The notes below the pieces were generated by a model, which saw nothing but the letters and a program-made list of their open reading frames with translations, was not told the DNA's origin and made no database searches. The position numbers were made by a program, and so were the translations under genes. From Porticoccaceae bacterium (GTDB lineage Bacteria; Pseudomonadota; Gammaproteobacteria; Pseudomonadales; Porticoccaceae), in the NCBI GenBank assembly GCA_003448675.1, contig DLXZ01000216.1:1979-13427 (forward strand): a stretch of DNA of 11,449 nucleotides, read 5' to 3'. This document shows positions 1 to 8,401 of the stretch, piece after piece. Positions within the stretch are counted from its first letter, which is position 1, and the number at the start of each line of letters is the position of its first letter.

Positions 1-30
1 TGTTATGCTCACCCGCGGGTGAGCATAACA
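1..30. repeat. Perfect 30-bp palindrome over the folA 3' end
   Basis: Bases 1-30 equal their own reverse complement (arms TGTTATGCTCACCCG and CGGGTGAGCATAACA, no loop). It covers the last folA codons, the TGA stop and 8 bases beyond. No T-run is visible inside the window. It could be part of a terminator, or a fold-back join at a contig end, since it touches the first base of the window. Confidence 0.85.
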
Positions 31-512
31 AACTCACAGGCAGGCTGGTCTCGCGACCCCGGAGAAGACCCGATTGACATTTTCTCCCATTCCTCTTCTC
101 GGTAATCCGGGAATCGTGCGTCCCCTTCAACCACGCTTTTTACCCGTGTCAGGTACAAACGTTTCACATGGGGCATGGCCTGGCGGTAGATTTGCTCGCC
201 GCCAATAATGATCACCTCACCCATCGCCAAATCCCTGACTAGCTCTTTCGCAAGGTTTATGGCCCCTTCCAGCGAATTGCAGACCCGCGCGCCAGGGGCC
301 TGAAATTCCGTATTTGTGCTGACCACAATATTGGTTCGCCCCGGCAGGGCCTTGCCGATGGATTCGTAAGTAAGCCGACCCATGATAATGGGCTTACCTA
401 TAGTGACCTGTTTAAAGTACTTCAGATCCGCTGGTATGCGCCATGGCAATTCGTTGTTGTTACCGATGACGCCGTTTTCAGCCACGGCGGCTATCAGGGC
501 TATTCTCACCAT
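9..512 (-). CDS. folA: Dihydrofolate reductase
   Basis: This gene encodes the NADPH-dependent reductase that turns dihydrofolate into tetrahydrofolate, closing the cycle with thymidylate synthase, whose gene (thyA) lies nearby. The 167-residue product is close to the usual FolA length. The N-terminus has the typical IAAVAENGVIG strand and loop, then LPW and IPADLKYF with the catalytic acid at D29, then PIIMGRLTYESIG and LPGRTNIV (cofactor-binding region), the GGEQIY motif, and LYLTRV followed by EGDARFPDY. The ending CEFVMLTRG matches the usual FEILERR-type end, so the gene looks complete. The ATG at 512 is the only sensible start; its ribosome site is weak (AGAGAAG). The last codons and the TGA stop lie in a perfect 30-bp palindrome at the window edge. 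It diverges from the OYE gene. Family assignment is secure. Confidence 0.97.
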   Translation of the reverse strand: MVRIALIAAVAENGVIGNNNELPWRIPADLKYFKQVTIGKPIIMGRLTYESIGKALPGRTNIVVSTNTEFQAPGARVCNSLEGAINLAKELVRDLAMGEVIIIGGEQIYRQAMPHVKRLYLTRVKSVVEGDARFPDYREEEWEKMSIGSSPGSRDQPACEFVMLTRG

Positions 513-731
513 TTAGCTTCTCTACTTACTGCTCAGTTACTTTTCGTAGGTCGGGTTTTGCTTGTACCGTCGGGATAACGCTATTTTCCGCCAAACGAGT
601 GGCTTAACGCCAGCGCTGTCCAACGCCTCATGGGACTTGCTGCAATCTTCATTGACCCCAGGAAAGGCAAGCACTTACTATCCCCGCGCCAATGTATTCT
701 CTTCACAAGACCACCAGGAACTTCCAATCCC

Positions 732-1808
732 ATGCCCTCTTTATTCGACCCCATGAGCTTTAAGCGCGGCGCCCCCCTGAAAAACCGATTCGGCTTGGCC
801 CCTCTGACTAACCTACAAAGTCACCCGGACGGTCGTCTGTCCGATGACGAACACAAGTGGCTGACCATGCGCGCCCAAGGCGGCTTCGCACTGACCATGA
901 CCGCCGCCGCCCACGTGCAGGCGGTTGGCCAGGGCTTTCCCGGCCAGCTGGGTATTTTTTCCGATGACCACCTGGAAGGTCTGAGCCGTCTGGCCAGGGA
1001 TATCAACCATCACGATAGCCTGTCAGTGGTGCAGATTCACCACGCCGGGATGCGCTCGCCCGAGGGTCTGATCGGAGAAACGCCCGTTGCCCCCTCGGCA
1101 GATGCCGAAACCGGGGCGCGGGCACTGTCCACGGCGGAAGTGGAACAACTGATTGAAGATTTTATCGCCGCCGCAGAACGAGCGGAAAAAGCCGGTTTTG
1201 ACGGTGTCGAAATCCACGGCGCCCACGGCTATATCATTTGTCAGTTTCTCAGTGCCGAGACCAACCACCGGGAAGACCAGTTCGGTGGATCACTGGAAAA
1301 CCGCGCCCGGCCCCTCGTAGAAATCATTAAAGGTATTCGCGCCCGCTGCAGCGAGGATTTTAACCTGGGTGTTCGCCTGTCGCCGGAGCGCTTCGGTATC
1401 GAACTCAATGACGCGACAACGCTGGCCCAGCAACTGATGAGTGAGGGGCAGATCGATTATCTGGATATGTCACTCTGGGATGTGTTCAAGGAACCCGCCG
1501 AGGAAGCTCACCAGGGCCGCAGCCTGATGTCCTATTTCACTGAGCTGGATCGCGGCGATGTGCGCCTGGGCGTGGCCGGAAAAATTCGCACCCCACAGCA
1601 TGCCCGCCACTGTCTTGAAGCCGGGGTGGATTTCGTCCTGCTCGGCAGGGCCGCGATCCTGCATCATGACTTCCCCAATCAGACCGCCGCCAATGCCAAC
1701 TTCATCCCGGCCAGCAACCCGGTACCAGCGGATCACCTGCGCGCCGAGGGCCTGGGCGAGGCCTTTGTGAAATATATGGGCACTTGGAAAGGCTTCGTTG
1801 CCGAGTAA
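732..1808 (+). CDS. NADH:flavin oxidoreductase, Old Yellow Enzyme family
   Basis: This gene encodes a 358-residue FMN-dependent TIM-barrel ene-reductase. Enzymes of this family reduce activated C=C bonds or nitro groups with NAD(P)H; the substrate here cannot be told. Visible family signatures are KNRFGLAPLTN near residues 17-27, VQIHHAG at 100-106, EIHGAHGYIICQFLS at 160-174 with the substrate-binding pair H162/H165, then NHREDQFGGSLENR at 178-191, VRLSPERFG at 214-222 and the phosphate-binding DFVLLGRA at 300-307. The frame stays open upstream to 630, but the extra 34 residues look unlike the family. The ATG at 732 starts the usual region and has AGGAA at 716-720. An alternative start is the ATG at 753. 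It is divergent from folA and convergent with thyA, with no evident link to folate metabolism. Confidence 0.92.
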   Translation: MPSLFDPMSFKRGAPLKNRFGLAPLTNLQSHPDGRLSDDEHKWLTMRAQGGFALTMTAAAHVQAVGQGFPGQLGIFSDDHLEGLSRLARDINHHDSLSVVQIHHAGMRSPEGLIGETPVAPSADAETGARALSTAEVEQLIEDFIAAAERAEKAGFDGVEIHGAHGYIICQFLSAETNHREDQFGGSLENRARPLVEIIKGIRARCSEDFNLGVRLSPERFGIELNDATTLAQQLMSEGQIDYLDMSLWDVFKEPAEEAHQGRSLMSYFTELDRGDVRLGVAGKIRTPQHARHCLEAGVDFVLLGRAAILHHDFPNQTAANANFIPASNPVPADHLRAEGLGEAFVKYMGTWKGFVAE

Positions 1809-1854
1809 ATCCAGCTCGGGCTACTTACGCTATCGCACTGTCTGAAAACCGCGC

Positions 1855-2688
1855 TTAGATGGCGATAGGCGCGGCAATACCGGGGTGGGGGTCGTAGTCT
1901 TCGAGGCTGAAATCTTCATAATTGAAGCTAAAAATATCATTCACCTCTGGATTCAATCGCATTCGGGGCAGGGGCCGTGGCTCCCGCGCCAACTGCCGGT
2001 CCGTCTGCTCCAGATGATTCAGGTACAGGTGGGCGTCACCTAGCGTATGGATAAACTCCCCCGGCTTAAGCCCGCTAACCTGCGCCATCATCAAGGTCAG
2101 CAGGGCATAGGATGCGATATTAAAAGGCACACCCAGAAAAATGTCGGCGCTACGCTGATAGAGCTGACAACTGAGGCGCCCTTCCGCCACATAAAACTGA
2201 AACAGCGCGTGGCAGGGTGCCAGGGCCATGTTGCCGTTTTCAACATTGACCTGGGGTGAAATGCTTTCGTCCGGTAACTGGGCGGGATTCCAGGCTGACA
2301 CGATCAGACGCCGGGAATCCGGTCGCTCCCTCAACTGCTGGGCAACTTCTTTTATCTGGTCAATGGCGCCGCCGTCGGACAGGGGCCAGGAGCGCCACTG
2401 GTAGCCATAAACCGGCCCCAAATCGCCTGCTTCCGTCGCCCATTCATCCCAGATGCTGACCCCGTGATCACTCAAGTAAGCGATATTGGTGTCACCTTTC
2501 AAAAACCAAAGCAGCTCGTAAATAATCGACTTGAGGTGTACTTTTTTAGTGGTCACCAGGGGGAAGCCGTCGGCCAGATCAAAACGCATCTGGTGACCGA
2601 AAACACTCAGTGTGCCGGTGCCGGTGCGGTCGCCCTTGCGTATCCCCTTGTCACGCACCAGGCGCATCAAATCCAGATATTGCTGCAT
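1855..2688 (-). CDS. thyA: Thymidylate synthase
   Basis: ThyA methylates dUMP to dTMP using methylenetetrahydrofolate and releases dihydrofolate, which FolA recycles. The 277-residue protein opens [15 protein letters not shown] and contains [16 protein letters not shown], the segment [14 protein letters not shown], the active-site stretch [12 protein letters not shown] with nucleophile C159, [21 protein letters not shown], and the C-terminal [13 protein letters not shown]. It is 13 residues longer than the E. coli enzyme. The extra length is an insert (residues about 140-153) just before the catalytic loop, which I recall from Pseudomonas-type ThyA. The frame is open to 2748, but the ATG at 2688 matches the family start; the upstream stretch overlaps the lgt 3' end. 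The gap from the lgt stop is 14 nt, so it is very likely cotranscribed with lgt. The ribosome site is weak (GGGA). Confidence 0.97.
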   Translation of the reverse strand: MQQYLDLMRLVRDKGIRKGDRTGTGTLSVFGHQMRFDLADGFPLVTTKKVHLKSIIYELLWFLKGDTNIAYLSDHGVSIWDEWATEAGDLGPVYGYQWRSWPLSDGGAIDQIKEVAQQLRERPDSRRLIVSAWNPAQLPDESISPQVNVENGNMALAPCHALFQFYVAEGRLSCQLYQRSADIFLGVPFNIASYALLTLMMAQVSGLKPGEFIHTLGDAHLYLNHLEQTDRQLAREPRPLPRMRLNPEVNDIFSFNYEDFSLEDYDPHPGIAAPIAI

Positions 2689-2702
2689 GGCTAATCCCGT
2701 AT

Positions 2703-3518
2703 CTATTTTCCGCTGCCGGATGCAATCCGCGTTCGGCGGTGCCACCACAACGCGACACTCACCATAGCCGCGCCAGCGATGATCATTGGCAGGCTTAGAA
2801 GCTGGCCGCGAGTAAGCCAGCCGAGCAGGTCAAAGCCGATATGTTGGTCCGGTTCACGGACAAACTCCACCGTGAAACGAAAAACGCCATAGCATAATAA
2901 GAACAGCCCACTGATGGCGGCAATAGGCCTTGGCCTGCGGGAATACCACCACAAAATTCCAAACAGCAATAGGCCTTCCAACGCAAATTGGTAGAGCTGT
3001 GATGGGTGGCGCGCCAGTTGTTCGGGATCCCGGGGGAAGATCATGCCCCAGGACGACTGCGTCGGACGTCCCCAGAGCTCCTGACCAATGAAGTTACCCA
3101 ATCGACCCAGCCCGAGGCCGATGGGCACCAGGGGCGCGACAAAATCGGTGATCTCAAAAAACGACTGCCCGATGCGCCGGGCATAAATGACCATCGCCAC
3201 GATCACACCCAACAGGCCGCCGTGAAAAGCCATGCCACCCTCCCACAGGCGAAATAGCCATAGGGGGTCAGCCACCCACTTGTCAAAATTATAGAAAAGC
3301 ACATAACCACAGCGGCCACCGAGGATCACGCCAAAGGCCGCCCAGACCACCAGATCCTCCACCTGGTCTTTGCGCACCGGCGACCAGGCCCGTTGACTGC
3401 GGGAACGGGCGAGCAGCCAGGCGGCCAGAAAACCCAGCAGATACATGACACCATACCAGTGAACCTTTAAAGGCCCCAGGCTTATCAGTAGCGGGTCAAT
3501 GTCGGGATACTTAAGCAT
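2703..3518 (-). CDS. lgt: Prolipoprotein diacylglyceryl transferase
   Basis: Lgt is the inner-membrane enzyme that moves diacylglyceryl from phosphatidylglycerol to the lipobox cysteine of prolipoproteins, the first step of lipoprotein maturation. The 271-residue protein shows several hydrophobic segments (about residues 20-37, 57-74, 98-112, 125-137, 180-192, 203-219 and 237-256), as expected for a polytopic Lgt. Signatures are the VHWYG motif at 19-23, the MAFHGGL motif with H99, the Lgt signature [16 protein letters not shown] (136-151) with R139 and N142, HPSQLYQ at 171-177, and [12 protein letters not shown] with R221, probably the counterpart of an essential E. coli arginine. The start lies 2 nt after the HAD gene stop and thyA follows after 14 nt, so it is the middle gene of a HAD-lgt-thyA operon. 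lgt-thyA linkage is widespread in Proteobacteria. Confidence 0.97.
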   Translation of the reverse strand: MLKYPDIDPLLISLGPLKVHWYGVMYLLGFLAAWLLARSRSQRAWSPVRKDQVEDLVVWAAFGVILGGRCGYVLFYNFDKWVADPLWLFRLWEGGMAFHGGLLGVIVAMVIYARRIGQSFFEITDFVAPLVPIGLGLGRLGNFIGQELWGRPTQSSWGMIFPRDPEQLARHPSQLYQFALEGLLLFGILWWYSRRPRPIAAISGLFLLCYGVFRFTVEFVREPDQHIGFDLLGWLTRGQLLSLPMIIAGAAMVSVALWWHRRTRIASGSGK

Positions 3519-3520
3519 GA

Positions 3521-4177
3521 TCAGTCACGCAGGGAGATTATCGGCCAGCCGCACGCTTCGGCCTCGGCTTTAAGCTGGGGGTCGGGATCCACCGCCACGG
3601 GATGATCGACCGTTTGCAGCAGAGCAAGATCATTCAGCGAGTCACTGTAAAAATAACTGCCCTCAAGGGTATCAGGGCGACCCACCAGCCAGGCTTCCAA
3701 GCGTTCCACCTTACCCTCCCGGTAGCTGGGTATGCCCCTGACCTTGCCAGTGTAACGGCCATCGCACATTTCCGGTTCCGTGGCGATAATTTCCCTAACC
3801 CCGAGTTTGCGGCAGATGGGCTCGACAATAAAGCGGTTAGTGGCGGAAATAATCACCAGGTTATCGCCCTGTTGTCGATGCCGACTCAGCAGTTGCTCGG
3901 CCCGGGGCAACCACATAGGCTGGATAATTTCCGCCATAAAGTCAGTCTGCAGGGCCTGTAACTCGGCTGGGTCGATGCTTGCAAGAGGTGCCAGGGCAAA
4001 TTCCAGATAGGCGAAAATATCCAGCTCGCCAGCCTGATATTGCTGATAAAAATGCTCATTCATACATTGGTAATGATGAGCATCCACTTTGTTCTGGTGT
4101 ACCAGCCACTTTCCCCACTCGTAATCGCTGTCGCCAGCAATCAGGGTATTGTCGAGATCAAACAGCGCTAATGACAC
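3521..4177 (-). CDS. HAD-superfamily IB phosphatase (SerB-like; possible histidinol phosphatase)
   Basis: This gene encodes a 218-residue soluble HAD phosphohydrolase with every core motif: FDLDNT with nucleophile D7 and acid/base D9, IISAT with S111, the lysine in REGKVERL (K156), and YSDSLNDL with D179 and D183 for Mg2+. The helical cap region (about residues 14-85) fits subfamily IB, related to phosphoserine phosphatase. The start is a GTG at 4177 with a good AGAGGA site 9 nt upstream; an ATG slightly upstream is out of frame. It is the first gene of a HAD-lgt-thyA operon, divergent from rppH. From memory, P. aeruginosa PA0335 occupies the same position beside rppH and ptsP and has been reported as a histidinol-phosphate phosphatase. 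That function is only inferred here from position and family; phosphoserine or another small phosphomonoester is also possible. Confidence 0.85.
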   Translation of the reverse strand: MSLALFDLDNTLIAGDSDYEWGKWLVHQNKVDAHHYQCMNEHFYQQYQAGELDIFAYLEFALAPLASIDPAELQALQTDFMAEIIQPMWLPRAEQLLSRHRQQGDNLVIISATNRFIVEPICRKLGVREIIATEPEMCDGRYTGKVRGIPSYREGKVERLEAWLVGRPDTLEGSYFYSDSLNDLALLQTVDHPVAVDPDPQLKAEAEACGWPIISLRD

Positions 4178-4186
4178 CCTTGAACA

Positions 4187-4192
4187 TCCTCT
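4187..4192 (-). promoter_or_regulatory. Ribosome binding site deciding the GTG start of the HAD gene
   Basis: AGAGGA on the minus strand sits 9 nt before the GTG at 4177. This spacing supports the GTG start, which places the DxD motif at residues 7-9 as usual for the family. Confidence 0.6.
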
Positions 4193-4211
4193 TAAGGCCG
4201 GAAAACCGCGC

Positions 4212-4240
4212 AGAATACCCCTATTAACCGGCCCTCACAA
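4212..4240 (-). promoter_or_regulatory. Candidate sigma-70 promoter for HAD-lgt-thyA
   Basis: On the minus strand, TTGTGA (4240-4235) and TATTCT (4217-4212) are separated by 17 nt, each matching 4 of 6 consensus bases. The ribosome site of the HAD gene lies about 20 nt downstream. This is a visual match only. Confidence 0.35.
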
Positions 4241-4258
4241 CGCCTGTTTGCCGAGCTC

Positions 4259-4286
4259 CTGACAACATGGAACAATAGTCCATAAA
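4259..4286 (+). promoter_or_regulatory. Candidate sigma-70 promoter for rppH-ptsP
   Basis: CTGACA (4259-4264, 5 of 6 consensus bases) and CATAAA (4281-4286, 4 of 6) are separated by 16 nt, about 60 nt upstream of the rppH start. It is a visual match; no operator was recognised. Confidence 0.35.
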
Positions 4287-4349
4287 GGGCCTGGTTTTTG
4301 CGGAGACACCAATAATGATTAATGGCTTGAGCATTTAAAGGCGCATTCG

Positions 4350-4859
4350 ATGGATATGATTGATAGCGACGGCTTTCGACCCAACGTGGGCATTATTCTC
4401 GCTGATGGGAAAGGCAAACTGATGCTGGCCAAACGTGTGGGCCAGAATGCCTGGCAGTTTCCCCAGGGCGGCATTGACGCCGGGGAACACCCCACCGACG
4501 CCCTGTTTCGGGAGCTTTACGAAGAAGTGGGACTGGAAGCGGACGACGTTGAAGTGCTCGCCCAGACCCGTGGTTGGCTACGGTATCGCCTACCCAGGCG
4601 CTATATTCGCCACAACAAATCGCCAATTTGTGTCGGTCAGAAACAAAAATGGTATCTGCTGCGTCTCAGAGGCGACCAGGCCCGCATCCGCTTTGACCGC
4701 GGCAGCAAACCAGAATTTGACGGCTGGAAGTGGGTCTCTTACTGGTACCCCATCAGTCAGGTGATCGAATTCAAGCGCGAGGTCTACCGTAAAGCACTTA
4801 AGGAACTGGCACACGTCCACAGCGAGATTGAGCGCAAATTTATCGGTACTAAACGGTGA
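4350..4859 (+). CDS. rppH: RNA 5'-pyrophosphohydrolase (Nudix)
   Basis: RppH removes pyrophosphate from 5'-triphosphorylated (or diphosphorylated) mRNA, leaving the 5'-monophosphate that stimulates RNase E decay. The 169-residue protein starts [11 protein letters not shown] and has a full Nudix box at residues 40-62 (G40, E46, R54-E55, E58-E59, G61). RppH-specific stretches include [21 protein letters not shown], the GQKQKWYLL segment and [13 protein letters not shown], which separate it from generic Nudix proteins. The ATG at 4350 has AAAGG 8 nt upstream; an in-frame ATG at 4356 gives the start seen in E. coli (MID) and is the alternative. The C-terminus is shorter than the E. coli tail. ptsP follows after 3 nt, an arrangement conserved across many Gammaproteobacteria. 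Confidence 0.96.
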   Translation: MDMIDSDGFRPNVGIILADGKGKLMLAKRVGQNAWQFPQGGIDAGEHPTDALFRELYEEVGLEADDVEVLAQTRGWLRYRLPRRYIRHNKSPICVGQKQKWYLLRLRGDQARIRFDRGSKPEFDGWKWVSYWYPISQVIEFKREVYRKALKELAHVHSEIERKFIGTKR

Positions 4860-4862
4860 ACC

Positions 4863-7151
4863 ATGCTTGATTCACTGCGCCGGATTGTCCAGGAAGTAAA
4901 CACAGCCGACGATTTTAGTTCCGTACTGCAAATCATCGTTAGTCAGGTTAAAGCCGCCGTGGACACGGGCGTGTGTTCGGTCTATTTGCACGACGTCGGT
5001 AACGACCGCTACGTGCTGGCAGCCACCGACGGGCTCCTGCCTGAAGCGGTGGGCAAGGTGGCCATGAGTCTTGAAGAAGGCTTGGTTGGCCTGGTGGCCC
5101 AGCGCGCCGAACCCCTGAACCTTCAGGACGCCGAGACTCATCCCCGGTTCAGTTATTTCGCGGAAACCGGCGAGGAGAAATTCAAGTCCTTTCTGGGCGC
5201 GCCTATTATTCACCACCGCAGTGTACTGGGCGTGCTGGTGGTGCAGCAACAACAGCGCCGACGATTCGATGAGAGCGAAGAAGCTTTTCTGGTGACGATT
5301 TCGGCCCAGTTGGCCGGGGTGATCGCCCACGCGAGGGCCACTGGAGAACTGGCCAGAGCGACCTTGCATAGCGGAGAAATAGTCAGTGACCACCACTACG
5401 ACGGCCTCCCAAGCGCCCAGGGTATCGGCATTGGCGAAGCGGTGCTGGTTTCAACACCCGCGGACTTATACGCTGTCCCCAGACGCCTCGCCGAAGATAT
5501 CAACAGCGAGCTGGAACAGCTGCATGATGCGCTGGAACAGACAAAAGAGGATTTACGCGCCGCCAGGGATGACCTGAGCGATAAACTCAACAGCGAAGAG
5601 CTGGCGCTATTTGATGTTTACCTCAGCATGCTGGAAGACACTTCCCTCGGCGGTGAAGTTGTGGCGCTAATTGAGGAAGGCCTCTGTGCGCAAAGCGCCT
5701 GGAGCCAGGTGATGATCGCCCATATTCGCACTTTCAAGAAAATGCAAAACCCCTATCTCAGCGAGCGGGCGGCGGATGTTCATGATCTGGGCCGTCGGGT
5801 ACTGGGGCACTTGCAACAACTCCAGCATGCGGAGCCAGTCTACCCCGATAACACCATCCTCGTCGGCGAGGAACTGGCCGCGCCACATCTGGCCGATGTA
5901 CCCTACGAAAAAATTCGCGCCATGGTCTCGGTGCGTGGTTCACACAACTCCCACATCGCGATTCTGGGCCGGGCCATGGGTATTCCCACCATTATGGGGG
6001 CTGTTGACCTGCCCTGGACCGAGCTCGAAGGCAAAAACCTGATCGTCGATGGCTATCAGGGACAGGTGATCTGTGAACCCACGGAGAAGCTGCTACAAAC
6101 CTACGAAAATGCCTATCAGGAAGAACAGTCCCTGGCTCGGCATCTTGAAACACTCAAGGATGAACCCTGTGAAACCACCGACCAGCATCAGGTTTCCTTG
6201 TGGGTCAACACAGGCCTTCAGCTGGATACCGTACTCTCCCTCAACCGAGGCGCCGAAGGCGTGGGACTCTACCGAACCGAGATCCCCTTCTTCATGCTTG
6301 ATCGTTTCCCCTCGGAGGAGGAGCAGCGCAAGATGTACCGGGAGCAGCTGGAAATGTTTGCACCGCTGCCGGTGACGATGCGTACCCTCGATATCGGCGG
6401 TGACAAAGCCCTGCCCTATTTCCCCATCAATGAGGCCAATCCCTTTCTCGGCTGGCGGGGCATTCGGGTCACACTGGATCATCCGGAGATATTTCTGGTT
6501 CAGCTGCGGGCCATGATGCGCGCGAGCGTCGGACTCAATAACCTCAGCATCCTCCTGCCAATGGTCTCCAACACTTTAGAGGTGGATAGCGCCCTGACCC
6601 TGATCCGGCAGGTTTACAATGAACTGACCCTTGAAGAGGGTTATCAGTTTACATTCCCTTCCGTGGGCGCCATGATTGAGGTTCCCGCTGCGGCTTATCA
6701 GGTGGCGGAAATGGCCCGGCGGGTGGACTTCCTGTCGGTGGGCACCAACGACCTGACTCAGTATCTCCTGGCTGTTGATCGCAATAACTCCCAGGTCGCC
6801 GAGCTATACCACACCTTTCACCCAGGGCTACTGAAGGTACTGAAAATCATCGCCGACAGTGCTAAAGCCGCCGACTGTCCGATCAGCGTCTGTGGCGAGT
6901 TGGCCGGAAACCCCATGGGCGCGGCCCTGCTGGTGGGCATGGGTTATCAGGTGCTGTCCATGAGTTCTGCCAACCTGCCCAAGGTCAAAGCGGTAATCCG
7001 GCAACTAAGTTTTGCGGAGCTGACTGCTATCGCCGAGCACGCCTGCCAGCTGGGCGACACCTTTGCTGTTCACAGTTTTCTGGAAAGTGCGCTGGAACGA
7101 CCTGAACTCAGCGCTTTGTTACATCCCACCGGTATTCAGCCGATCAATTAG
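4863..7151 (+). CDS. ptsP: Phosphoenolpyruvate-protein phosphotransferase EI-Ntr
   Basis: PtsP is the cytoplasmic first enzyme of the nitrogen PTS. It autophosphorylates from PEP and passes phosphate to NPr and EIIA-Ntr, a regulatory relay and not a sugar transporter. The 762-residue protein has an N-terminal GAF domain (about 16-160, with GLVGLVAQR and LGAPIIH), typical of EI-Ntr and absent from EI. An EI N-domain follows (about 185-340), with a helical, Glu/Asp-rich stretch at 208-245. The phosphohistidine segment is RGSHNSHIAILGRAMGIP with H364. The PEP-binding barrel includes GVGLYRTEIPFF, TLDIGGDKALPYF, NPFLGWRGIR, VGTNDLTQYLLAVDR and the active-site C677 in VCGELAGNP. Length and motifs indicate an intact gene. 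It starts 3 nt after the rppH stop with only a weak GGTGA site, so translational coupling is likely. It converges with the NRDE gene across a 7-nt gap. Confidence 0.97.
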   Translation: MLDSLRRIVQEVNTADDFSSVLQIIVSQVKAAVDTGVCSVYLHDVGNDRYVLAATDGLLPEAVGKVAMSLEEGLVGLVAQRAEPLNLQDAETHPRFSYFAETGEEKFKSFLGAPIIHHRSVLGVLVVQQQQRRRFDESEEAFLVTISAQLAGVIAHARATGELARATLHSGEIVSDHHYDGLPSAQGIGIGEAVLVSTPADLYAVPRRLAEDINSELEQLHDALEQTKEDLRAARDDLSDKLNSEELALFDVYLSMLEDTSLGGEVVALIEEGLCAQSAWSQVMIAHIRTFKKMQNPYLSERAADVHDLGRRVLGHLQQLQHAEPVYPDNTILVGEELAAPHLADVPYEKIRAMVSVRGSHNSHIAILGRAMGIPTIMGAVDLPWTELEGKNLIVDGYQGQVICEPTEKLLQTYENAYQEEQSLARHLETLKDEPCETTDQHQVSLWVNTGLQLDTVLSLNRGAEGVGLYRTEIPFFMLDRFPSEEEQRKMYREQLEMFAPLPVTMRTLDIGGDKALPYFPINEANPFLGWRGIRVTLDHPEIFLVQLRAMMRASVGLNNLSILLPMVSNTLEVDSALTLIRQVYNELTLEEGYQFTFPSVGAMIEVPAAAYQVAEMARRVDFLSVGTNDLTQYLLAVDRNNSQVAELYHTFHPGLLKVLKIIADSAKAADCPISVCGELAGNPMGAALLVGMGYQVLSMSSANLPKVKAVIRQLSFAELTAIAEHACQLGDTFAVHSFLESALERPELSALLHPTGIQPIN

Positions 7152-7158
7152 TCAGCCA

Positions 7159-7923
7159 TCAGGCGCCAGTGGTAAATCGATACTGGCGCAGCTTGCCCAC
7201 CGCTTTACCACGCAGGTAGGACTGCTCGGCAAACTCAACCCCGCCATGTTTGTCCATCAGTAGCACCGTCGTGCAACGTGTACCGTAGCTGTGGGAAACA
7301 ATAAAGGGTGGTGACAGGGTCCGCTCCATTTCCAGGCCGACGCCGGTATCGGGTAGGCGCCCGTCGGGAAAGGCCTTGCGTGAGGACAACACCGCGATAA
7401 GCACCTCGCTGCGCAAGGTGTCCGCCTCGATCACCTTTTCCAGCCTCATGCGCGCCAGCTCCGCCTTGGGCCAGGGGGTGTCAAGCACATCATTGCTCAA
7501 CGTATAGAGTCCTGGGTCCAGAAATTCCAGGCGATCATTTAAATTATTGCAATAAGCCAAATCGTGGGCGCTGCCGGCTAATAGATTAAACCCCCGATAA
7601 TTCTCACCCCTGTCTTGCACCTGATGGAAATAGTCAGCCAGACTCAGGGATGGATCGGCAAGAAAATCGGTGGGCAGTTCGCCCCGTGATAGCTCACCCC
7701 CGGAATCGCCACCGCGAAAATTGGTCACGGTGGCCCATTGACCAGCCCGATTGACACCAAACCAGGTGCCCCCGGCTTCCAGGTCACGACCGGCGAGGAG
7801 GTCCGGCTGGTCGGACCAGAAATCCGCCTCCAACGCAGGTCGATCGTAATTTTCATCACGATTAGCGACAACGATAAGCGGATAGTTGGGGTGGCTTTTA
7901 TAGGCCAGCGCAACAAGGCACAT
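7159..7923 (-). CDS. NRDE family protein (TANGO2-like, Ntn-hydrolase fold)
   Basis: This 254-residue protein belongs to the NRDE/TANGO2 family (formerly DUF833). It starts MCLVALAY, so removing Met would expose C2 as an N-terminal nucleophile. It carries the name-giving NRDE motif at residues 21-24, LAGRDLEAGGTWFGVN at 42-57, the ATVTNFR stretch near 64-70, LSNDVLDTPWPKAE in the middle and YGTRCTTVLLMD near the C-terminus. Length and motif order look complete. The bacterial function is not firmly established; the eukaryotic relative TANGO2/HRG-9 has been linked to heme trafficking and lipid metabolism. The ATG at 7923 is required to place C2; its ribosome site is poor. It lies 64 nt downstream of gcvH on the same strand and could be read through from gcvTH. 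It converges with ptsP. Confidence 0.9.
   Translation of the reverse strand: MCLVALAYKSHPNYPLIVVANRDENYDRPALEADFWSDQPDLLAGRDLEAGGTWFGVNRAGQWATVTNFRGGDSGGELSRGELPTDFLADPSLSLADYFHQVQDRGENYRGFNLLAGSAHDLAYCNNLNDRLEFLDPGLYTLSNDVLDTPWPKAELARMRLEKVIEADTLRSEVLIAVLSSRKAFPDGRLPDTGVGLEMERTLSPPFIVSHSYGTRCTTVLLMDKHGGVEFAEQSYLRGKAVGKLRQYRFTTGA
7163..7189. other. Inverted repeat between convergent ptsP and the NRDE gene
   Basis: GCGCCAGT (7163-7170) and ACTGGCGC (7182-7189) form a perfect 8-bp stem with an 11-nt loop, just past the ptsP stop and inside the last NRDE codons. No clear T-run follows on either strand, so a role as a shared terminator is possible but unproven. Confidence 0.3.
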
Positions 7924-7957
7924 AAGATTTCATCTGGAAAATCCGAGGGGCAGGCTT

Positions 7958-7978
7958 CGGGGCAACACAACCGCCCCG
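7958..7978 (-). other. Weak hairpin between gcvH and the NRDE gene
   Basis: CGGGGC (7958-7963) and GCCCCG (7973-7978) can pair across a 9-nt loop in the 64-nt gap after gcvH. On the minus strand no U-tract follows directly, so it may attenuate read-through but is not a convincing terminator. Confidence 0.25.
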
Positions 7979-7987
7979 GTTATTCGT

Positions 7988-8380
7988 TTATTCCTCTTCC
8001 TCGGTACTGGCGATGTAGTCCGCCGCATTGAGCAGGCTTTCAAACTCGGCGGCGTCATGGATTTTCATTTTGAAAAACCAGCCATCGCCATAGGGGGATT
8101 CATTGATTATTTCAGGCTCTTCCTCAAGGGCCTGGTTGATGGCAATCACCTCACCGGATACCGGCGCATAAATATCCGAAGCCGCCTTCACTGATTCCAC
8201 GGCACCGGCTTCGTCCTGGGCGGCGAGTTGGTCACCCACTTCCGGCAACTCCACATAAACCACATCACCCAGGGCATCCTGGGCATAATCGGTAATACCA
8301 ACTGAAATCATGCCATCACCCTCGTCACGCAACCATTCATGAGTCTCGGCATACTTCAGTTCAGTAGGTGTCTCAATCAT
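7988..8380 (-). CDS. gcvH: Glycine cleavage system H protein
   Basis: GcvH is the lipoylated shuttle protein that carries the aminomethyl group from the P protein (GcvP, not in this window) to the T protein. The 130-residue product matches the usual length (E. coli 129). It has the H-protein start [12 protein letters not shown], then [19 protein letters not shown], and the lipoylation segment [20 protein letters not shown] with K65 as the lipoyl lysine. After it come [20 protein letters not shown] and an acidic tail. The frame is open to a GTG at 8398, but the ATG at 8380 has a good GGGAG site about 8 nt upstream and fits the family. It starts 21 nt after the gcvT stop, so gcvT-gcvH form one unit under the upstream glycine riboswitch. 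Base composition matches the left part of the window. Confidence 0.97.
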   Translation of the reverse strand: MIETPTELKYAETHEWLRDEGDGMISVGITDYAQDALGDVVYVELPEVGDQLAAQDEAGAVESVKAASDIYAPVSGEVIAINQALEEEPEIINESPYGDGWFFKMKIHDAAEFESLLNAADYIASTEEEE

Positions 8381-8401
8381 GCTTTGTCTCCCATTCACTC
8401 T

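Noticed and set aside
630..731. Upstream extension of the OYE gene
   Set aside because: The extra 34 residues do not look like the family N-terminus, and the ATG at 732 has a ribosome binding site at 716-720.
1801..1819. CCGAG/CTCGG hairpin after the OYE gene as a terminator
   Set aside because: The stem is only 5 bp and no T-run follows.
2689..2748. Upstream extension of thyA into lgt
   Set aside because: The ATG at 2688 matches the conserved ThyA start; the extra residues come from the lgt 3' end in another frame.
4393..4626. Antisense open frames in rppH and ptsP
   Set aside because: They overlap genes with full catalytic motifs and show no family features of their own.
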